64,000 nucleotides of DNA from Gordonia spumicola. GTDB lineage: Bacteria > Actinomycetota > Actinomycetes > Mycobacteriales > Mycobacteriaceae. Shown here piece by piece: positions 42,359 to 51,203 of the stretch. Within the stretch, counting starts at the first letter, position 1. Each line of letters starts with the position of its first letter. The stretch covers positions 310,001-374,000 of the forward strand of contig NZ_BJOV01000002.1 of NCBI RefSeq assembly GCF_009932475.1, given 5' to 3'. Under the pieces are notes generated by a model. It searched no databases. It saw nothing but the letters and a program-made list of their open reading frames with translations, and was not told the origin of the DNA. Position numbers and translations under genes: made by a program.

Positions 42359-45300
42359 TGCTCACTGGGCGAGACCGCCCGGATCGGACCCGACCGCTTC
42401 CAGCCCCAGACAGTCGTGTCGGAGGCGCTCACCCGGGCGGGCGTCGCGGCGGGAACCAGCGGCGTCAACGCCACGAGGGCGCCCCAGTCGCGGTACCAGT
42501 CGTTGTTCAGATAGGTCGAGACCGTCGACTCGGAGGCGATGCCGCCGGTGACGCCGAGGATTCCGCCGCCGGATCGGTCCTGCCACGACTTCGACTTCGA
42601 GCCCGCCGTCACCTGGTCGGGCAGGATCCGCCACTTCGGCTGGTCGAAGACGCCGTCGCGGGCGGTCATCGGCCGCTGGCAGGGGAACTGCGCGCCGACC
42701 GACAGGTCGAGCAGCACAGGCGTGTCGTGGCCGACGACGGCGTCGAGCGTCTTGAGGACGGGCGCGCGAGGCGGGGTGAACGCCAGCCACTCGTCGGGGT
42801 TGACGTTGGAGTCGTCGGCGACGATCCGCATCGCGGTGGCGCCCGCGGGCACCGCGGCCATCGGGATGCGGAGGTTGCGCCACGGCCGGTTGGAGCCCCA
42901 GTCGGGGTCGATCGGCACGTACTGTCCGACCTTCGTGAACTCCGGGCCCGTGCCGAACTCGACGATCAGCGACCGGCCGGGTCGGGCCGCCTGATCCTGG
43001 TCGACGGAGAAGATCGAGCCCGCCGCGGAGATCACCAGGAGCGGCGACGCGTCCCGCGCGGGGAGCCGGTACCAGGACGACACCAGGTGGGCGGTGCCGT
43101 CGTCGTAGCCGTAGCTGCCGAGGACAGGTGTGGTGGCCGGGTCCAGGCCGAACGGCAGCGCGGCCGTCGAACCGTTGACCGTGGTCGCACCGCGTCCGCC
43201 GAGGGTGCCCGGAGTTCCCGGAGTCACGACGAACGGCGCGGACACCTTGCGACCGGTGTGGATCGTTCCGGCTCCGAGGACGATGTTCTCGGGCGTCAGG
43301 TCGGCGGCGACACCGTCCGGCGTGAACCCGACGGACTCCCCGGCGAGCGCCTTGCTGACGTCGCGGGTGCCGATCGGAGCGAGCATGCCCGCGTTGGAGT
43401 CGGGTTCGACGAGGACGTCGTCGGCCATGCCGCACGTGTCGCCGCGCAGGGCGTGCAGGTTGGAGCTCAGCGTCGAGTAGCTGTCGGAGCGGTTCACCGC
43501 CGCGCGGGCGAACAAGGCGCCCTCGGCGAGCAGGACGGCGACGACCAGGACCAGCAGCGGCGTCGACCGCGCGATCGTCCGCCGGCGCGTGTCGTGGTCG
43601 ATCTCCTCAGCCGACGGCGGACGCACATGGCACCAGATCGCCGCGAGGAACGCGACGGCGGTCAGGCCGAGGAACAGGGTCGGGACCGGGATGCCCTTGA
43701 GCGCGGGGATCTTGTCCGACCAGGAGATCCCGAAGTCGTAGCCCCAGCCCCACGCATTCGATCCGGCGGTCGCCCCGGCGCACGCGAGCATCAGCGCGGC
43801 GAGGTAGATCCACAGGTCGCGGGCCGATCGGTGGGCCTGCTGGGCCATCACCACGGTGACGACGGCGGCCAGCGCGGCTCCGAGTCCCGCGTACACGCCG
43901 AACTGGACGGTCCACTTGGTCGGTGTGAACGACAGCAGCAGAATCGTCAGCAGGGTGGACGCGACGAGACGCCACACGGGCCCGCGGGCGATGCCGGGGA
44001 TGTGCTTGCGGCGCAGCAGCACGGCGAGGGTCGCGAGCAGCGACAGCACGAGCACCAGGACGGGCAGTCGGCGGGCGAGGGCCCCGTCGTCGTGCGACAG
44101 GGTGAGGAAGTAGAAGCGAAGCAGTTCCTGGTACCAGGCCGCGGTGGGTCCGAGTTCGTAGCGGACGCGGATCGACTCGGCGACGGTCGCGATCGTCTGC
44201 TGGCGGAACACCACCATCACGACCAGGGCGAACGCCGCGCCGACCGGTGCGACCAGCGGCAGCAGTCCGACGTCGCGGTGACGGGTGCGGATCACGCGGA
44301 GCATGGGTCGCGAACCCGCGATCAGGACGGCGATCGCGATGATGCCGTGCGGCGCGGTCGCGAGGGTGAGTCCGGCGAACAGTGCGGCGAGGGCGGCGGG
44401 CAGGATCCGCCGGGTGGCGACGGCGCGTTCGACCATCCACCAGGTCAGCAGGGTGCCGAGGACGATGATCGCCTCGCTGCGCATACCCGACGCGAACGGC
44501 ATCCAGTAGGCGACGAACACCGCGGCCGCGGTGACGACGGCCCAGCCGGACGCACGGACCGCGACGCCGAGTCGCGGGAGCAGCACCCGGCTGAGGATGA
44601 ACCACGACGCCAGGCCGGCGATCAGGGCGGGAAGTCGCATCCAGATCGCGGCGGTCGAGATCTCGGCCCAGTGGCCGAGGAAGGAGTAGTACCAGTCGAA
44701 CGGGGCCTCGGGGACGTTGAACCAGCGGTAGTAGTCGCCGAGATAGCCTGCGTCGGCCGCGTTGGCACCCATCGTGAGGATGTAGCCGTCGTCCGACGAC
44801 CCGGCGCCGAGGAAATGCCAGATCACCAGGGCAGCGGTCACCAGCAGGTCGACGGCGCTCGGGATCAGGATCTTCCAGCGTCCGACGGGCGAGAAGCGGT
44901 GACGATGGCCCGACTGCGCGTCGAGCTTCCACACCGCGAACAGGGCGAGCACCGCCGCGATCGCACCCGCGATCAGGACCAGCCACTTGATGATCGTCGG
45001 CGTCACGTCGAACCTGTTGTCGACGTCGATGCGCACCGCGAGCCCCGCCGTCTGCGCGGTGGCGACCTGCGCCGCGTCGAGATCCGTGAAGACGCCCGTC
45101 ACCTGCGGCTTCTGTGCGTCAGGATCGGTGGCGGACGGTCCGACGCCCACGAACTGCGCGCGCATCGTCGGGCCGTCGGACCACACGTGCAGGCTGCGGC
45201 ACTTCGCGAGGTCGGCCTGCGTCGCGGTCACGAGGTCGACGCCGCGGACCGTCGCCGTCACCCCGGAGTGCGACGCCGTGATCGACAGCGCGTTGTCGCG

Positions 45301-45600
45301 GAATCCCTCAGCTTTCGGGGGCATCGACGCGACGACGGTGACCGGCTTGTCGCCCGCCGCATCGCGGAGCACACCGCACGGGACGTTCACGTCCAGCCCG
45401 GCAGGCGTCTGTGTCACCAGCGGCGCGACGACCGATCCGTTCGCCGGATCCAGCGTCTGGCCCTGCGGCCAATTCACCGTCGCGGACCGCTCCTGAACAG
45501 GCAGGAAAGGCGTCAGCACCGCTGCCGCGATCGCGATCGATCCGGCGACGGCCGCGATGATCGCGTACGTCCGGGAGCTGGGTTCTCGGCGAGTAGACAT
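42355..45600 (-). CDS. Arabinosyltransferase of the Emb family (upstream copy)
   Basis: This 1081-residue paralogue has the same build: N-terminal helix (TYAIIAAVAGSIAIAAAVLTPF), periplasmic domain, catalytic SSDDGYILTMGANAADAGYL loop, many membrane helices to about residue 690, and a C-terminal domain with WYRLPARD and DTPVLLDLSVGAQFPCQRP. It is the first gene of the two-gene emb operon. A TAGCAT -10 (45613-45608) lies 7 bases before the ATG, so the mRNA is probably leaderless. Mycobacteria carry three emb genes and corynebacteria one; two is intermediate. Emb proteins are targets of ethambutol. Confidence 0.9.
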   Translation of the reverse strand: MSTRREPSSRTYAIIAAVAGSIAIAAAVLTPFLPVQERSATVNWPQGQTLDPANGSVVAPLVTQTPAGLDVNVPCGVLRDAAGDKPVTVVASMPPKAEGFRDNALSITASHSGVTATVRGVDLVTATQADLAKCRSLHVWSDGPTMRAQFVGVGPSATDPDAQKPQVTGVFTDLDAAQVATAQTAGLAVRIDVDNRFDVTPTIIKWLVLIAGAIAAVLALFAVWKLDAQSGHRHRFSPVGRWKILIPSAVDLLVTAALVIWHFLGAGSSDDGYILTMGANAADAGYLGDYYRWFNVPEAPFDWYYSFLGHWAEISTAAIWMRLPALIAGLASWFILSRVLLPRLGVAVRASGWAVVTAAAVFVAYWMPFASGMRSEAIIVLGTLLTWWMVERAVATRRILPAALAALFAGLTLATAPHGIIAIAVLIAGSRPMLRVIRTRHRDVGLLPLVAPVGAAFALVVMVVFRQQTIATVAESIRVRYELGPTAAWYQELLRFYFLTLSHDDGALARRLPVLVLVLSLLATLAVLLRRKHIPGIARGPVWRLVASTLLTILLLSFTPTKWTVQFGVYAGLGAALAAVVTVVMAQQAHRSARDLWIYLAALMLACAGATAGSNAWGWGYDFGISWSDKIPALKGIPVPTLFLGLTAVAFLAAIWCHVRPPSAEEIDHDTRRRTIARSTPLLVLVVAVLLAEGALFARAAVNRSDSYSTLSSNLHALRGDTCGMADDVLVEPDSNAGMLAPIGTRDVSKALAGESVGFTPDGVAADLTPENIVLGAGTIHTGRKVSAPFVVTPGTPGTLGGRGATTVNGSTAALPFGLDPATTPVLGSYGYDDGTAHLVSSWYRLPARDASPLLVISAAGSIFSVDQDQAARPGRSLIVEFGTGPEFTKVGQYVPIDPDWGSNRPWRNLRIPMAAVPAGATAMRIVADDSNVNPDEWLAFTPPRAPVLKTLDAVVGHDTPVLLDLSVGAQFPCQRPMTARDGVFDQPKWRILPDQVTAGSKSKSWQDRSGGGILGVTGGIASESTVSTYLNNDWYRDWGALVALTPLVPAATPARVSASDTTVWGWKRSGPIRAVSPSEQ

Positions 45601-45942
45601 CGAGGTGATGCTAAGGCGTCGCGCTTAGGAAAACCTGAAGGGCTCCACATGTCGCAACGTGTCTGCAATGAAACTCACGAAGATCGTCGATCGTTCCACG
45701 ATCTCTGCACTGACCAATACTGTCGGAATCGCGAAGTAATCTGTATCCGTCGGAGTCGTCGAAGGAGGATCGTTGGAGCCTACCCGCAGTGCAGTCTCAC
45801 GGATATCGTGCTTCCTTCACCACCGGCCGCTTCTTCGTTCGCGAAGCCGTACGGCCCGCCCGGCGATGTTCGCTTCTTTCCGACCACCACACCGCTGTCC
45901 ACTCTGGCGAGGATCAATGGCTGACCTGAGCGTAGTCCCGGC
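45601..45942. other. Gene-poor gap between emb operon and DUF1016 gene
   Basis: The left end holds the emb promoter. The rest has slightly lower GC than its surroundings. A 57-codon frame (TTG 45773 to TGA 45946) has a strong AAGGAGG site and an ATGA-type overlap with the next gene, but its Arg/Pro/Ser-rich product looks random. A 91-codon frame from an ATG at about 45650 to 45924 is equally unsupported. No tRNA or terminator was found. Confidence 0.4.
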
Positions 45943-46974
45943 ATGAACACGGTGGAACGACTTGATGGTTCGGCCCATTTGTTCGATCGGATCTCTGAGC
46001 TGATCGACCAGACGCGCACAACCGTCGCGGTGCAAACGAACGCCGCACTGACCCTGACGAACTGGCAGATCGGGTACCTCATCAACACAGAGGTGCTCGC
46101 GGAGCAGCGTGCTGAGTACGCGCACGAGATCGTCGTGACGCTGTCACGACAATTGACGACTCGCTACGGCCGCGGCTTCGACCGCGCCAACCTGTATCGG
46201 ATGCGACAGTTCGTCCAAGTCTTCCCCGACCGCGACCGTGTCGCGACGCTGTCGCGACACGTGAGTTGGAGTCATTTCATCACACTCATCGCAGTGGGCA
46301 GTGACACAGCACGCGACTTCTACATCCAGCAGACCCTCGATGCGCGACTCAGTGTCCGCGCCCTCCGCGAGCTGATCGGCCGACAGGGATTCGAACGACG
46401 CGAGATCGCCAACGCCCAGACGCCTGGCGGCTCCGCCGTACCCCTGGACACGTTCAGCGATCCGTACTTCCTGGACTTCCTCGGGCTTGAGGACGCTTAT
46501 GCGGAACGCGACCTCGAGGACGCGCTCGTCCGCGACATGGAGGCATTCCTCTTGGAGGTCGGCAACGGCTGGACGTTCGTCGCGCGACAGAAGCGGATGA
46601 CCGTCGGCAACGACGATTTCGCTCTCGACCTGCTGTTCTACTCACGCCCCCTGCACCGACTGATCGCGGTGGAACTGAAGGTCGGCAAGTTCAAGCCCGC
46701 GCACGAGGGGCAGATGAAGCTGTACCTCAAGTGGCTCGACCGCTACGAACGACGCAGTGATGAAGAGCCGCCACTCGGGCTGATTCTGTGCACCGAGACA
46801 TCTCGCGAACAGATCGAATTGCTGGAGATGCACAAAGACGGCATCGTCGTGGCCGAGTACTGGACTGCCTTGCCGCCGCGTGAAGAATTGCAGCAACGAA
46901 TCGCCCAGATCTACCGAGATGCGCGGGAACGGATCGCCCGACGCGCACTCAATCCTGCCGACATCGACCTCTGA
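45943..46974 (+). CDS. DUF1016 / YhcG-family PDDEXK nuclease
   Basis: The 343-residue protein has an N-terminal DUF1016 domain (TLTNWQIGYLINTEVL, RGFDRANLYRMRQFVQVFP, LSRHVSWSHFITLI) and a C-terminal YhcG-type nuclease domain with the PDDEXK core: FALDLLFYSRPLHRLIAVELKVGKFKP (Asp, then Glu-x-Lys), followed by GQMKLYLKWLDRYER and PLGLILCTETS. Such proteins are found singly or near restriction-modification and phage-related loci and are thought to cut DNA; their role is not settled. GC content is lower than in neighbours and there is no partner gene, which suggests horizontal acquisition. Confidence 0.85.
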   Translation: MNTVERLDGSAHLFDRISELIDQTRTTVAVQTNAALTLTNWQIGYLINTEVLAEQRAEYAHEIVVTLSRQLTTRYGRGFDRANLYRMRQFVQVFPDRDRVATLSRHVSWSHFITLIAVGSDTARDFYIQQTLDARLSVRALRELIGRQGFERREIANAQTPGGSAVPLDTFSDPYFLDFLGLEDAYAERDLEDALVRDMEAFLLEVGNGWTFVARQKRMTVGNDDFALDLLFYSRPLHRLIAVELKVGKFKPAHEGQMKLYLKWLDRYERRSDEEPPLGLILCTETSREQIELLEMHKDGIVVAEYWTALPPREELQQRIAQIYRDARERIARRALNPADIDL

Positions 46975-47002
46975 AGGTCTCGCGGCAACAGATGCCGTCG
47001 TC

Positions 47003-47017
47003 TGCAACCCAGTTGCA
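47003..47017. promoter_or_regulatory. Perfect dyad upstream of aldehyde dehydrogenase
   Basis: TGCAAC-CCA-GTTGCA is a perfect 6+3+6 inverted repeat, 69 bp upstream of the aldehyde dehydrogenase ATG. A TAACGT hexamer lies at 47031-47036. It is a candidate activator or repressor site. Confidence 0.45.
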
Positions 47018-47085
47018 ACCATCACACTCCTAACGTGTGCTCCACATCACTTCACTGCTGCTCGAACGATGAAGGAGTCACACCG

Positions 47086-48609
47086 ATGACCGTCTATGCA
47101 AAGCCCGGAACCGAAGGTTCCGTCATGAGCTTCCAGTCGCGCTACGACAACTGGATCGGGGGCCGTTGGGTGCCGCCGGTGAAGGGCCAGTACTTCGAGA
47201 ACCCCTCACCGGTCGACGGTCAGACGTTCTGTGAGATCGCTCGTTCGACGGCCGAGGACATCGACCTGGCGTTGGACGCCGCGCACGCCGCCGCACCGGC
47301 CTGGGGCAAGACGTCGGTCGCCGAGCGCGCGCTGATCCTGCACCGGATCGCGGATCGCATGGAGGAGAACCTCGAGAAGATCGCCGTCGCCGAGTGCTGG
47401 GAGAACGGCAAGGCGGTCCGCGAGACGCTCGCCGCCGACATCCCCCTCGCGATCGACCACTTCCGCTACTTCGCGGGCGCGATCCGCGCCCAGGAGGGCG
47501 GCATCTCGGAGATCGACAAGGACACCGTCGCCTACCACTTCCACGAGCCGCTCGGCGTCGTCGGCCAGATCATCCCATGGAACTTCCCGATCCTGATGGC
47601 GACGTGGAAGCTGGCCCCGGCGCTCGCCGCGGGCAACGCCGTCGTCATCAAGCCCGCCGAGCAGACGCCGTCGTCGATCCTGTACCTGATGAGTCTCATC
47701 GGCGATCTCCTGCCCGACGGCGTCGTCAACATCGTCAACGGCTTCGGTGTGGAGGCGGGCAAGCCGCTCGCGTCGAGCAACCGCATCCGCAAGATCGCGT
47801 TCACCGGCGAGACCACCACCGGCCGCCTGATCATGCAGTACGCGACCGAGAACCTGATCCCGGTGACGCTGGAACTCGGCGGCAAGAGCCCCAACCTGTT
47901 CTTCGACGACGTCATGGCGGCCGACGACGGCTTCCTCGACCGTTCCCTCGAAGGCTTCTCGATGTTCGCGCTCAACCAGGGCGAGGTCTGCACCTGCCCG
48001 AGTCGCGCCCTCATCCAGGGCGGCATCTACGACGACTTCCTGGAGAAGGCCGTCGCCCGCGTCAAGGCCATCAAGCAGGGCAATCCCCTGGATACCGACA
48101 CCATGATGGGCGCGCAGGCGTCGAGCGATCAGTGGGAGAAGATCAAGTCGTACCTGGCTATCGGCAAGGACGAGGGCGCGAAGGTCCTGACCGGCGGTGA
48201 GCCCGCCGACCTCGGCGGCGATCTGTCCGGCGGCTTCTACATCCAGCCGACGGTCTTCGCGGGCGACAACAAGATGCGGATCTTCCAGGAGGAGATCTTC
48301 GGCCCGGTCCTCGCGGTCGCGCCGTTCGCCGACTACGACGAGGCCATCTCCATCGCCAACGACACCCTGTACGGCCTCGGCGCGGGCGTGTGGAGCCGCA
48401 ACGGAGCCGTCGCCTACCGCGCGGGCCGCGACATCCAGGCAGGTCGCGTGTGGACCAACACCTACCACGACTACCCGGCGCACGCGGCGTTCGGCGGGTA
48501 CAAGCAGTCGGGTGTCGGACGCGAGAATCACCTGATGATGCTCGGCCACTACCAGCAGACGAAGAACCTTCTCGTCGGCTATGCACAGGAGGCCAAGGGC
48601 TTCTTCTGA
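47086..48609 (+). CDS. NAD-dependent aldehyde dehydrogenase (ExaC/AldB type)
   Basis: The 507-residue protein has [19 protein letters not shown], the cofactor-binding [11 protein letters not shown], the general base in [11 protein letters not shown] and the catalytic cysteine in [14 protein letters not shown], ending in [20 protein letters not shown]. This belongs to the acetaldehyde/chloroacetaldehyde dehydrogenase group, which oxidises short aldehydes from alcohol use. The ATG has an AAGGAG ribosome site. The DUF779 gene 154 bp downstream is its common partner, and a GAF regulator of the kind that controls such operons sits at 37777. Confidence 0.9.
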   Translation: MTVYAKPGTEGSVMSFQSRYDNWIGGRWVPPVKGQYFENPSPVDGQTFCEIARSTAEDIDLALDAAHAAAPAWGKTSVAERALILHRIADRMEENLEKIAVAECWENGKAVRETLAADIPLAIDHFRYFAGAIRAQEGGISEIDKDTVAYHFHEPLGVVGQIIPWNFPILMATWKLAPALAAGNAVVIKPAEQTPSSILYLMSLIGDLLPDGVVNIVNGFGVEAGKPLASSNRIRKIAFTGETTTGRLIMQYATENLIPVTLELGGKSPNLFFDDVMAADDGFLDRSLEGFSMFALNQGEVCTCPSRALIQGGIYDDFLEKAVARVKAIKQGNPLDTDTMMGAQASSDQWEKIKSYLAIGKDEGAKVLTGGEPADLGGDLSGGFYIQPTVFAGDNKMRIFQEEIFGPVLAVAPFADYDEAISIANDTLYGLGAGVWSRNGAVAYRAGRDIQAGRVWTNTYHDYPAHAAFGGYKQSGVGRENHLMMLGHYQQTKNLLVGYAQEAKGFF

Positions 48610-48636
48610 TCCCCCGCTTCTGATCCCCGCGCTCGG

Positions 48637-48734
48637 CCGTTCGAGCGCAGCGCTCAGCCGTTCGAGCGCAGCGCTCAGCCGTTCGAGCGCAGTCGAGAAC
48701 CCTCGCCCGGGCCGGCGACCCCGGTCCGGGCGAG
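48637..48734. repeat. 21-bp tandem repeat and hairpin between aldehyde dehydrogenase and DUF779
   Basis: The unit CCGTTCGAGCGCAGCGCTCAG occurs at 48637-48657 and 48658-48678 with a third diverged copy at 48679-48698 ending GCAGTCGAGAA. Each unit contains the dyad GAGCGCAGCGCTC. A 9-bp hairpin (CTCGCCCGG 48702-48710, CCGGGCGAG 48726-48734) follows. Together these may lower downstream expression or protect the upstream mRNA end. Confidence 0.6.
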
Positions 48735-48763
48735 TCCCAACCGCCGTGTGAGAGGACGCGCTC

Positions 48764-49171
48764 ATGACACCCGACCGAGTGATCGCAACGCAGGCAGGCG
48801 TCGACCTGCTGACCAAACTGTCCGAACTCCACGGCGGGCTCATGATCCACCAGTCGGGCGGATGCTGCGACGGATCGGCACCCATGTGCTACCCGGTCGG
48901 CGAGTTCCGAGTGGGTCAGCGGGACGTCCTCGTCGGCGAAGTGGCACTGCCCGAACCCCTTCCGAGCGTGCGGATCTGGATCGGCGGCGACCAGTTCGAA
49001 GTGTGGAAGCACACCCAGCTGATCATCGACGTGGTTCCCGGCCGGGGAGCGGGCTTCTCGCTCGAGGCGCCGGAAGGAGTCCGTTTCCTCTCCCGTGCCC
49101 GCGCCTTCAGCGATGAGGAGAACGCCCTTCTCGAGGCGTCGCCCCCGAAGGTCGGAGCGGATTTCGAGTGA
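48764..49171 (+). CDS. DUF779 protein
   Basis: This 135-residue cytoplasmic protein of family DUF779 carries the invariant cysteine-rich motif HQSGGCCDGSAPMCYP near residues 29-44. It continues YPVGEFRVGQRDVLVG and WKHTQLIIDVVPGRGAGFSLE. The cysteines suggest metal binding or a redox role. The family is consistently linked to aldehyde dehydrogenases of the ExaC type, as here, but its function is unknown. AGAGGA precedes the ATG. Confidence 0.85.
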   Translation: MTPDRVIATQAGVDLLTKLSELHGGLMIHQSGGCCDGSAPMCYPVGEFRVGQRDVLVGEVALPEPLPSVRIWIGGDQFEVWKHTQLIIDVVPGRGAGFSLEAPEGVRFLSRARAFSDEENALLEASPPKVGADFE

Positions 49172-49199
49172 CGTCTCCCCGCTCGACGAGCGGGGAGCG

Positions 49200-49799
49200 T
49201 CAGTGCCCGGACCGGCGGGCGATCGCCGCCGGGATGAACGCGCGGAGGCGGTCCGCGGACACCCCCGTCGGATCGAGCACGTGGCGATGCAGCAGTTCGC
49301 TGCCCGCGGCGTGCAGGGCGATCGCGGTCAGTTCGGGATCGGCCAGGTCTGGGTTGGCACGGACGAGCTCATCCTGCAGGAACTTCCGGACCAGGGCCGA
49401 CGAGTCGGCGAGCCGCGCGTGCAGTTCCGGCGGTGCGCCCTGCGGCGGCGACAGGAACAGCCTCCACGCCGACGGGTCGGCGTCGATCGACGCCAGCACG
49501 CCGTCGAAGACGGTGTCGAACGCGGAACGCTCGGGATGGTGCGCCACGGCGGCGACGGCGGCAGCGAATCCGGCGCCCGCGATGGCGATCTCCCGGTCGA
49601 TCAGTGCGACGAACAGCCCCGCGAGGTCGCCGAACTGCTGGTAGACGAGTGATCTGTCGACACCGGCCTGCGAGGCGATGCGGCCGGGCGTCACCTCGTG
49701 GAATCCCTCGTCCAGGACGATCGCACGCGTCACGTCGAGGATCTGCTCGCGGCGCTGCGCAGCGCTCATCCGTCGTCGTCCGCTGGTCACCCTTGACAT
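49200..49799 (-). CDS. TetR-family regulator
   Basis: The 199-residue protein has an N-terminal helix-turn-helix (QILDVTRAIVLDEGFHEVTPGRIASQAGVDRSLVYQQFGD) and a helical ligand domain. It is divergent from the MpaB-type oxygenase gene with a striking 36-bp inverted repeat between them, which is its probable operator. The ATG at 49799 follows that repeat directly. Ligand is unknown; fatty or hydrophobic compounds are common for TetR proteins next to oxygenases. Confidence 0.85.
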   Translation of the reverse strand: MSRVTSGRRRMSAAQRREQILDVTRAIVLDEGFHEVTPGRIASQAGVDRSLVYQQFGDLAGLFVALIDREIAIAGAGFAAAVAAVAHHPERSAFDTVFDGVLASIDADPSAWRLFLSPPQGAPPELHARLADSSALVRKFLQDELVRANPDLADPELTAIALHAAGSELLHRHVLDPTGVSADRLRAFIPAAIARRSGH

Positions 49800-49804
49800 G
49801 CTAA

Positions 49805-49840
49805 CTCACAGAGTGTGAGCATGTACTCACACTCTGTGAG
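49805..49840. promoter_or_regulatory. TetR operator: 15-bp perfect inverted repeat
   Basis: CTCACAGAGTGTGAG (49805-49819) and CTCACACTCTGTGAG (49826-49840) are perfect complements around CATGTA. Each arm is itself a near-palindrome (CTCACA/TGTGAG), giving room for two dimers. It fills the 53-bp gap between divergent tetR and oxygenase genes. Confidence 0.8.
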
Positions 49841-49852
49841 AAAGGATGCGGC

Positions 49853-51172
49853 GTGACCACGTACTTCCCGCACCTCGCCGAGACGGTCCACAGCCAGCGC
49901 GACCGCCTCCCCGCCGTGTACGGCGATTTCGACTTCGACGCCGTCCCCGAACGCTTCACCACCGATCCCGCGGTCGAGTCCGCACTGCCCCGCCGGGTCG
50001 CGGCCCGCGAACCGTTCCTCGACGATCCCGAACTCGTCGAGTTGATGAAGACCGCGACCTTCCTCGGCGACGTCCCCGCCGACGCGTACGCGGCACTGTC
50101 GGCGTCGCACAGCATGAAACAGCTGATCGGCATGCTCACACGAGCCTGTCGGCACGGCGTCGACGCGGTCGCCGACGCCCCGGCCGAACTGACCGCGTTC
50201 ATCGACGACCTCGAGGCGACGCCCGACTGGATCGACATGTCGCTGGTGGCCGACGGCGCCCGCCGGGCCCGCGTGGAGGCGGCCCTGCTGTCGCCGTTCA
50301 TCACCCGCGGCGCATTCATCGCCACGTTCACCAACACCTATGCGGCGCTGCCGATGGCGCTGACCGGCGCACTGTCGGGCGCGCGTGCCGCGCACCGGGT
50401 GAACGAGACGACGAGCTTCTTCGCGCTCACCGCGATGCCCGGCGCACTCGACCGGTTCGGGCCCGGTTTCGAGGCCGCCGCGATGGTCCGCCTCATGCAC
50501 TCGATGGTGCGCTTCCACGCGTTGACCAAGTCGGACAAGTGGGATGCGGCCGTGTACGGTCTCCCCGTCCCCCAGGTCGATCAGATGCCCGCCGGCCTCA
50601 TCGGCATGTACCTGCAGGCCCAGCGGGTGATCCGCGACGGCCGGACGACGTTCACCAGCGGCGAGCGGGCACTCGTCGAGTTCGCCCGCTACCGTTGCTT
50701 CCTCCTCGGACTGCCCGAGGAGTTGGTCCCGTCGGAGCCGCACGACATCGTGCGCGCCTTCCACGGTCGCGCCGCCGTCCTGCGCCACGGATTCGACGAC
50801 GAGACGTGTGGCCGCCTCGTGCGGTCGACGATGGCGGCATACCTGCGCCCCTCCGACTCCCGCTTCGATCGGATGGCCGACGCCGTGGAGCGCAGCTTCA
50901 GCGCACTGGCGTTCACGATCGCATTCTGCGGCGGCAATCGGACGGCGGCGGCCGGGATGGGCGTCGAACTCGGACTCTCCGACGTCGCCCGGATCGCCGC
51001 GACCGGGCCGTTCATCGTCGGCCGCTATCTCGCCGTCCGCGCGGGAAACCGCATCCCGATGCTCCGCGACCCGATCGACCGCTACCTGGTCCGACTCCTC
51101 GCCAAACGCCTCGTGACATACGGCAAGCCGGAGTTCACGAGCGACGCCGCGACCTACACTCCCTCGGTCTGA
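49853..51172 (+). CDS. MpaB/Lcp-like oxygenase (DUF2236 family)
   Basis: The 439-residue protein has a largely helical fold of the ER-bound oxygenase MpaB/latex-clearing-protein family. Markers are PFITRGAFIATFTNTYAAL, RVNETTSFFALTAMPG, MVRLMHSMVRFHAL (conserved Arg and His region) and PAGLIGMYLQAQRVIRDG. Lcp cleaves polyisoprene with a b-type haem; most DUF2236 members have no known substrate. No signal peptide is present, unlike secreted Lcp. The GTG has an AAAGGA site 6 bases upstream. Repression by the divergent TetR protein is very likely. Confidence 0.78.
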   Translation: MTTYFPHLAETVHSQRDRLPAVYGDFDFDAVPERFTTDPAVESALPRRVAAREPFLDDPELVELMKTATFLGDVPADAYAALSASHSMKQLIGMLTRACRHGVDAVADAPAELTAFIDDLEATPDWIDMSLVADGARRARVEAALLSPFITRGAFIATFTNTYAALPMALTGALSGARAAHRVNETTSFFALTAMPGALDRFGPGFEAAAMVRLMHSMVRFHALTKSDKWDAAVYGLPVPQVDQMPAGLIGMYLQAQRVIRDGRTTFTSGERALVEFARYRCFLLGLPEELVPSEPHDIVRAFHGRAAVLRHGFDDETCGRLVRSTMAAYLRPSDSRFDRMADAVERSFSALAFTIAFCGGNRTAAAGMGVELGLSDVARIAATGPFIVGRYLAVRAGNRIPMLRDPIDRYLVRLLAKRLVTYGKPEFTSDAATYTPSV

Positions 51173-51203
51173 CCTTCGTGCGAACCCCGGCCTCGGCCGA
51201 TTC

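Noticed and set aside
38747..45924. Long plus-strand frames opposite the two emb genes (1255 and 1065 codons)
   Set aside because: Composition is typical of reverse-complemented high-GC coding sequence, with no ribosome site or domain; the minus-strand Emb proteins are unambiguous.
45773..45946. 57-codon frame with a strong AAGGAGG site overlapping the DUF1016 start (ATGA)
   Set aside because: It starts with TTG and encodes an Arg/Pro/Ser/His-rich string with no likeness to antitoxins or leaders. Kept only as a note because of the ribosome site.
48637..48698. Tandem repeats as a CRISPR array
   Set aside because: The 21-bp units are contiguous without spacers and no cas gene is present.
49853..51172. 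DUF2236 protein as a secreted rubber oxygenase (Lcp)
   Set aside because: There is no Tat or Sec signal, and rubber degradation cannot be claimed from the family alone.
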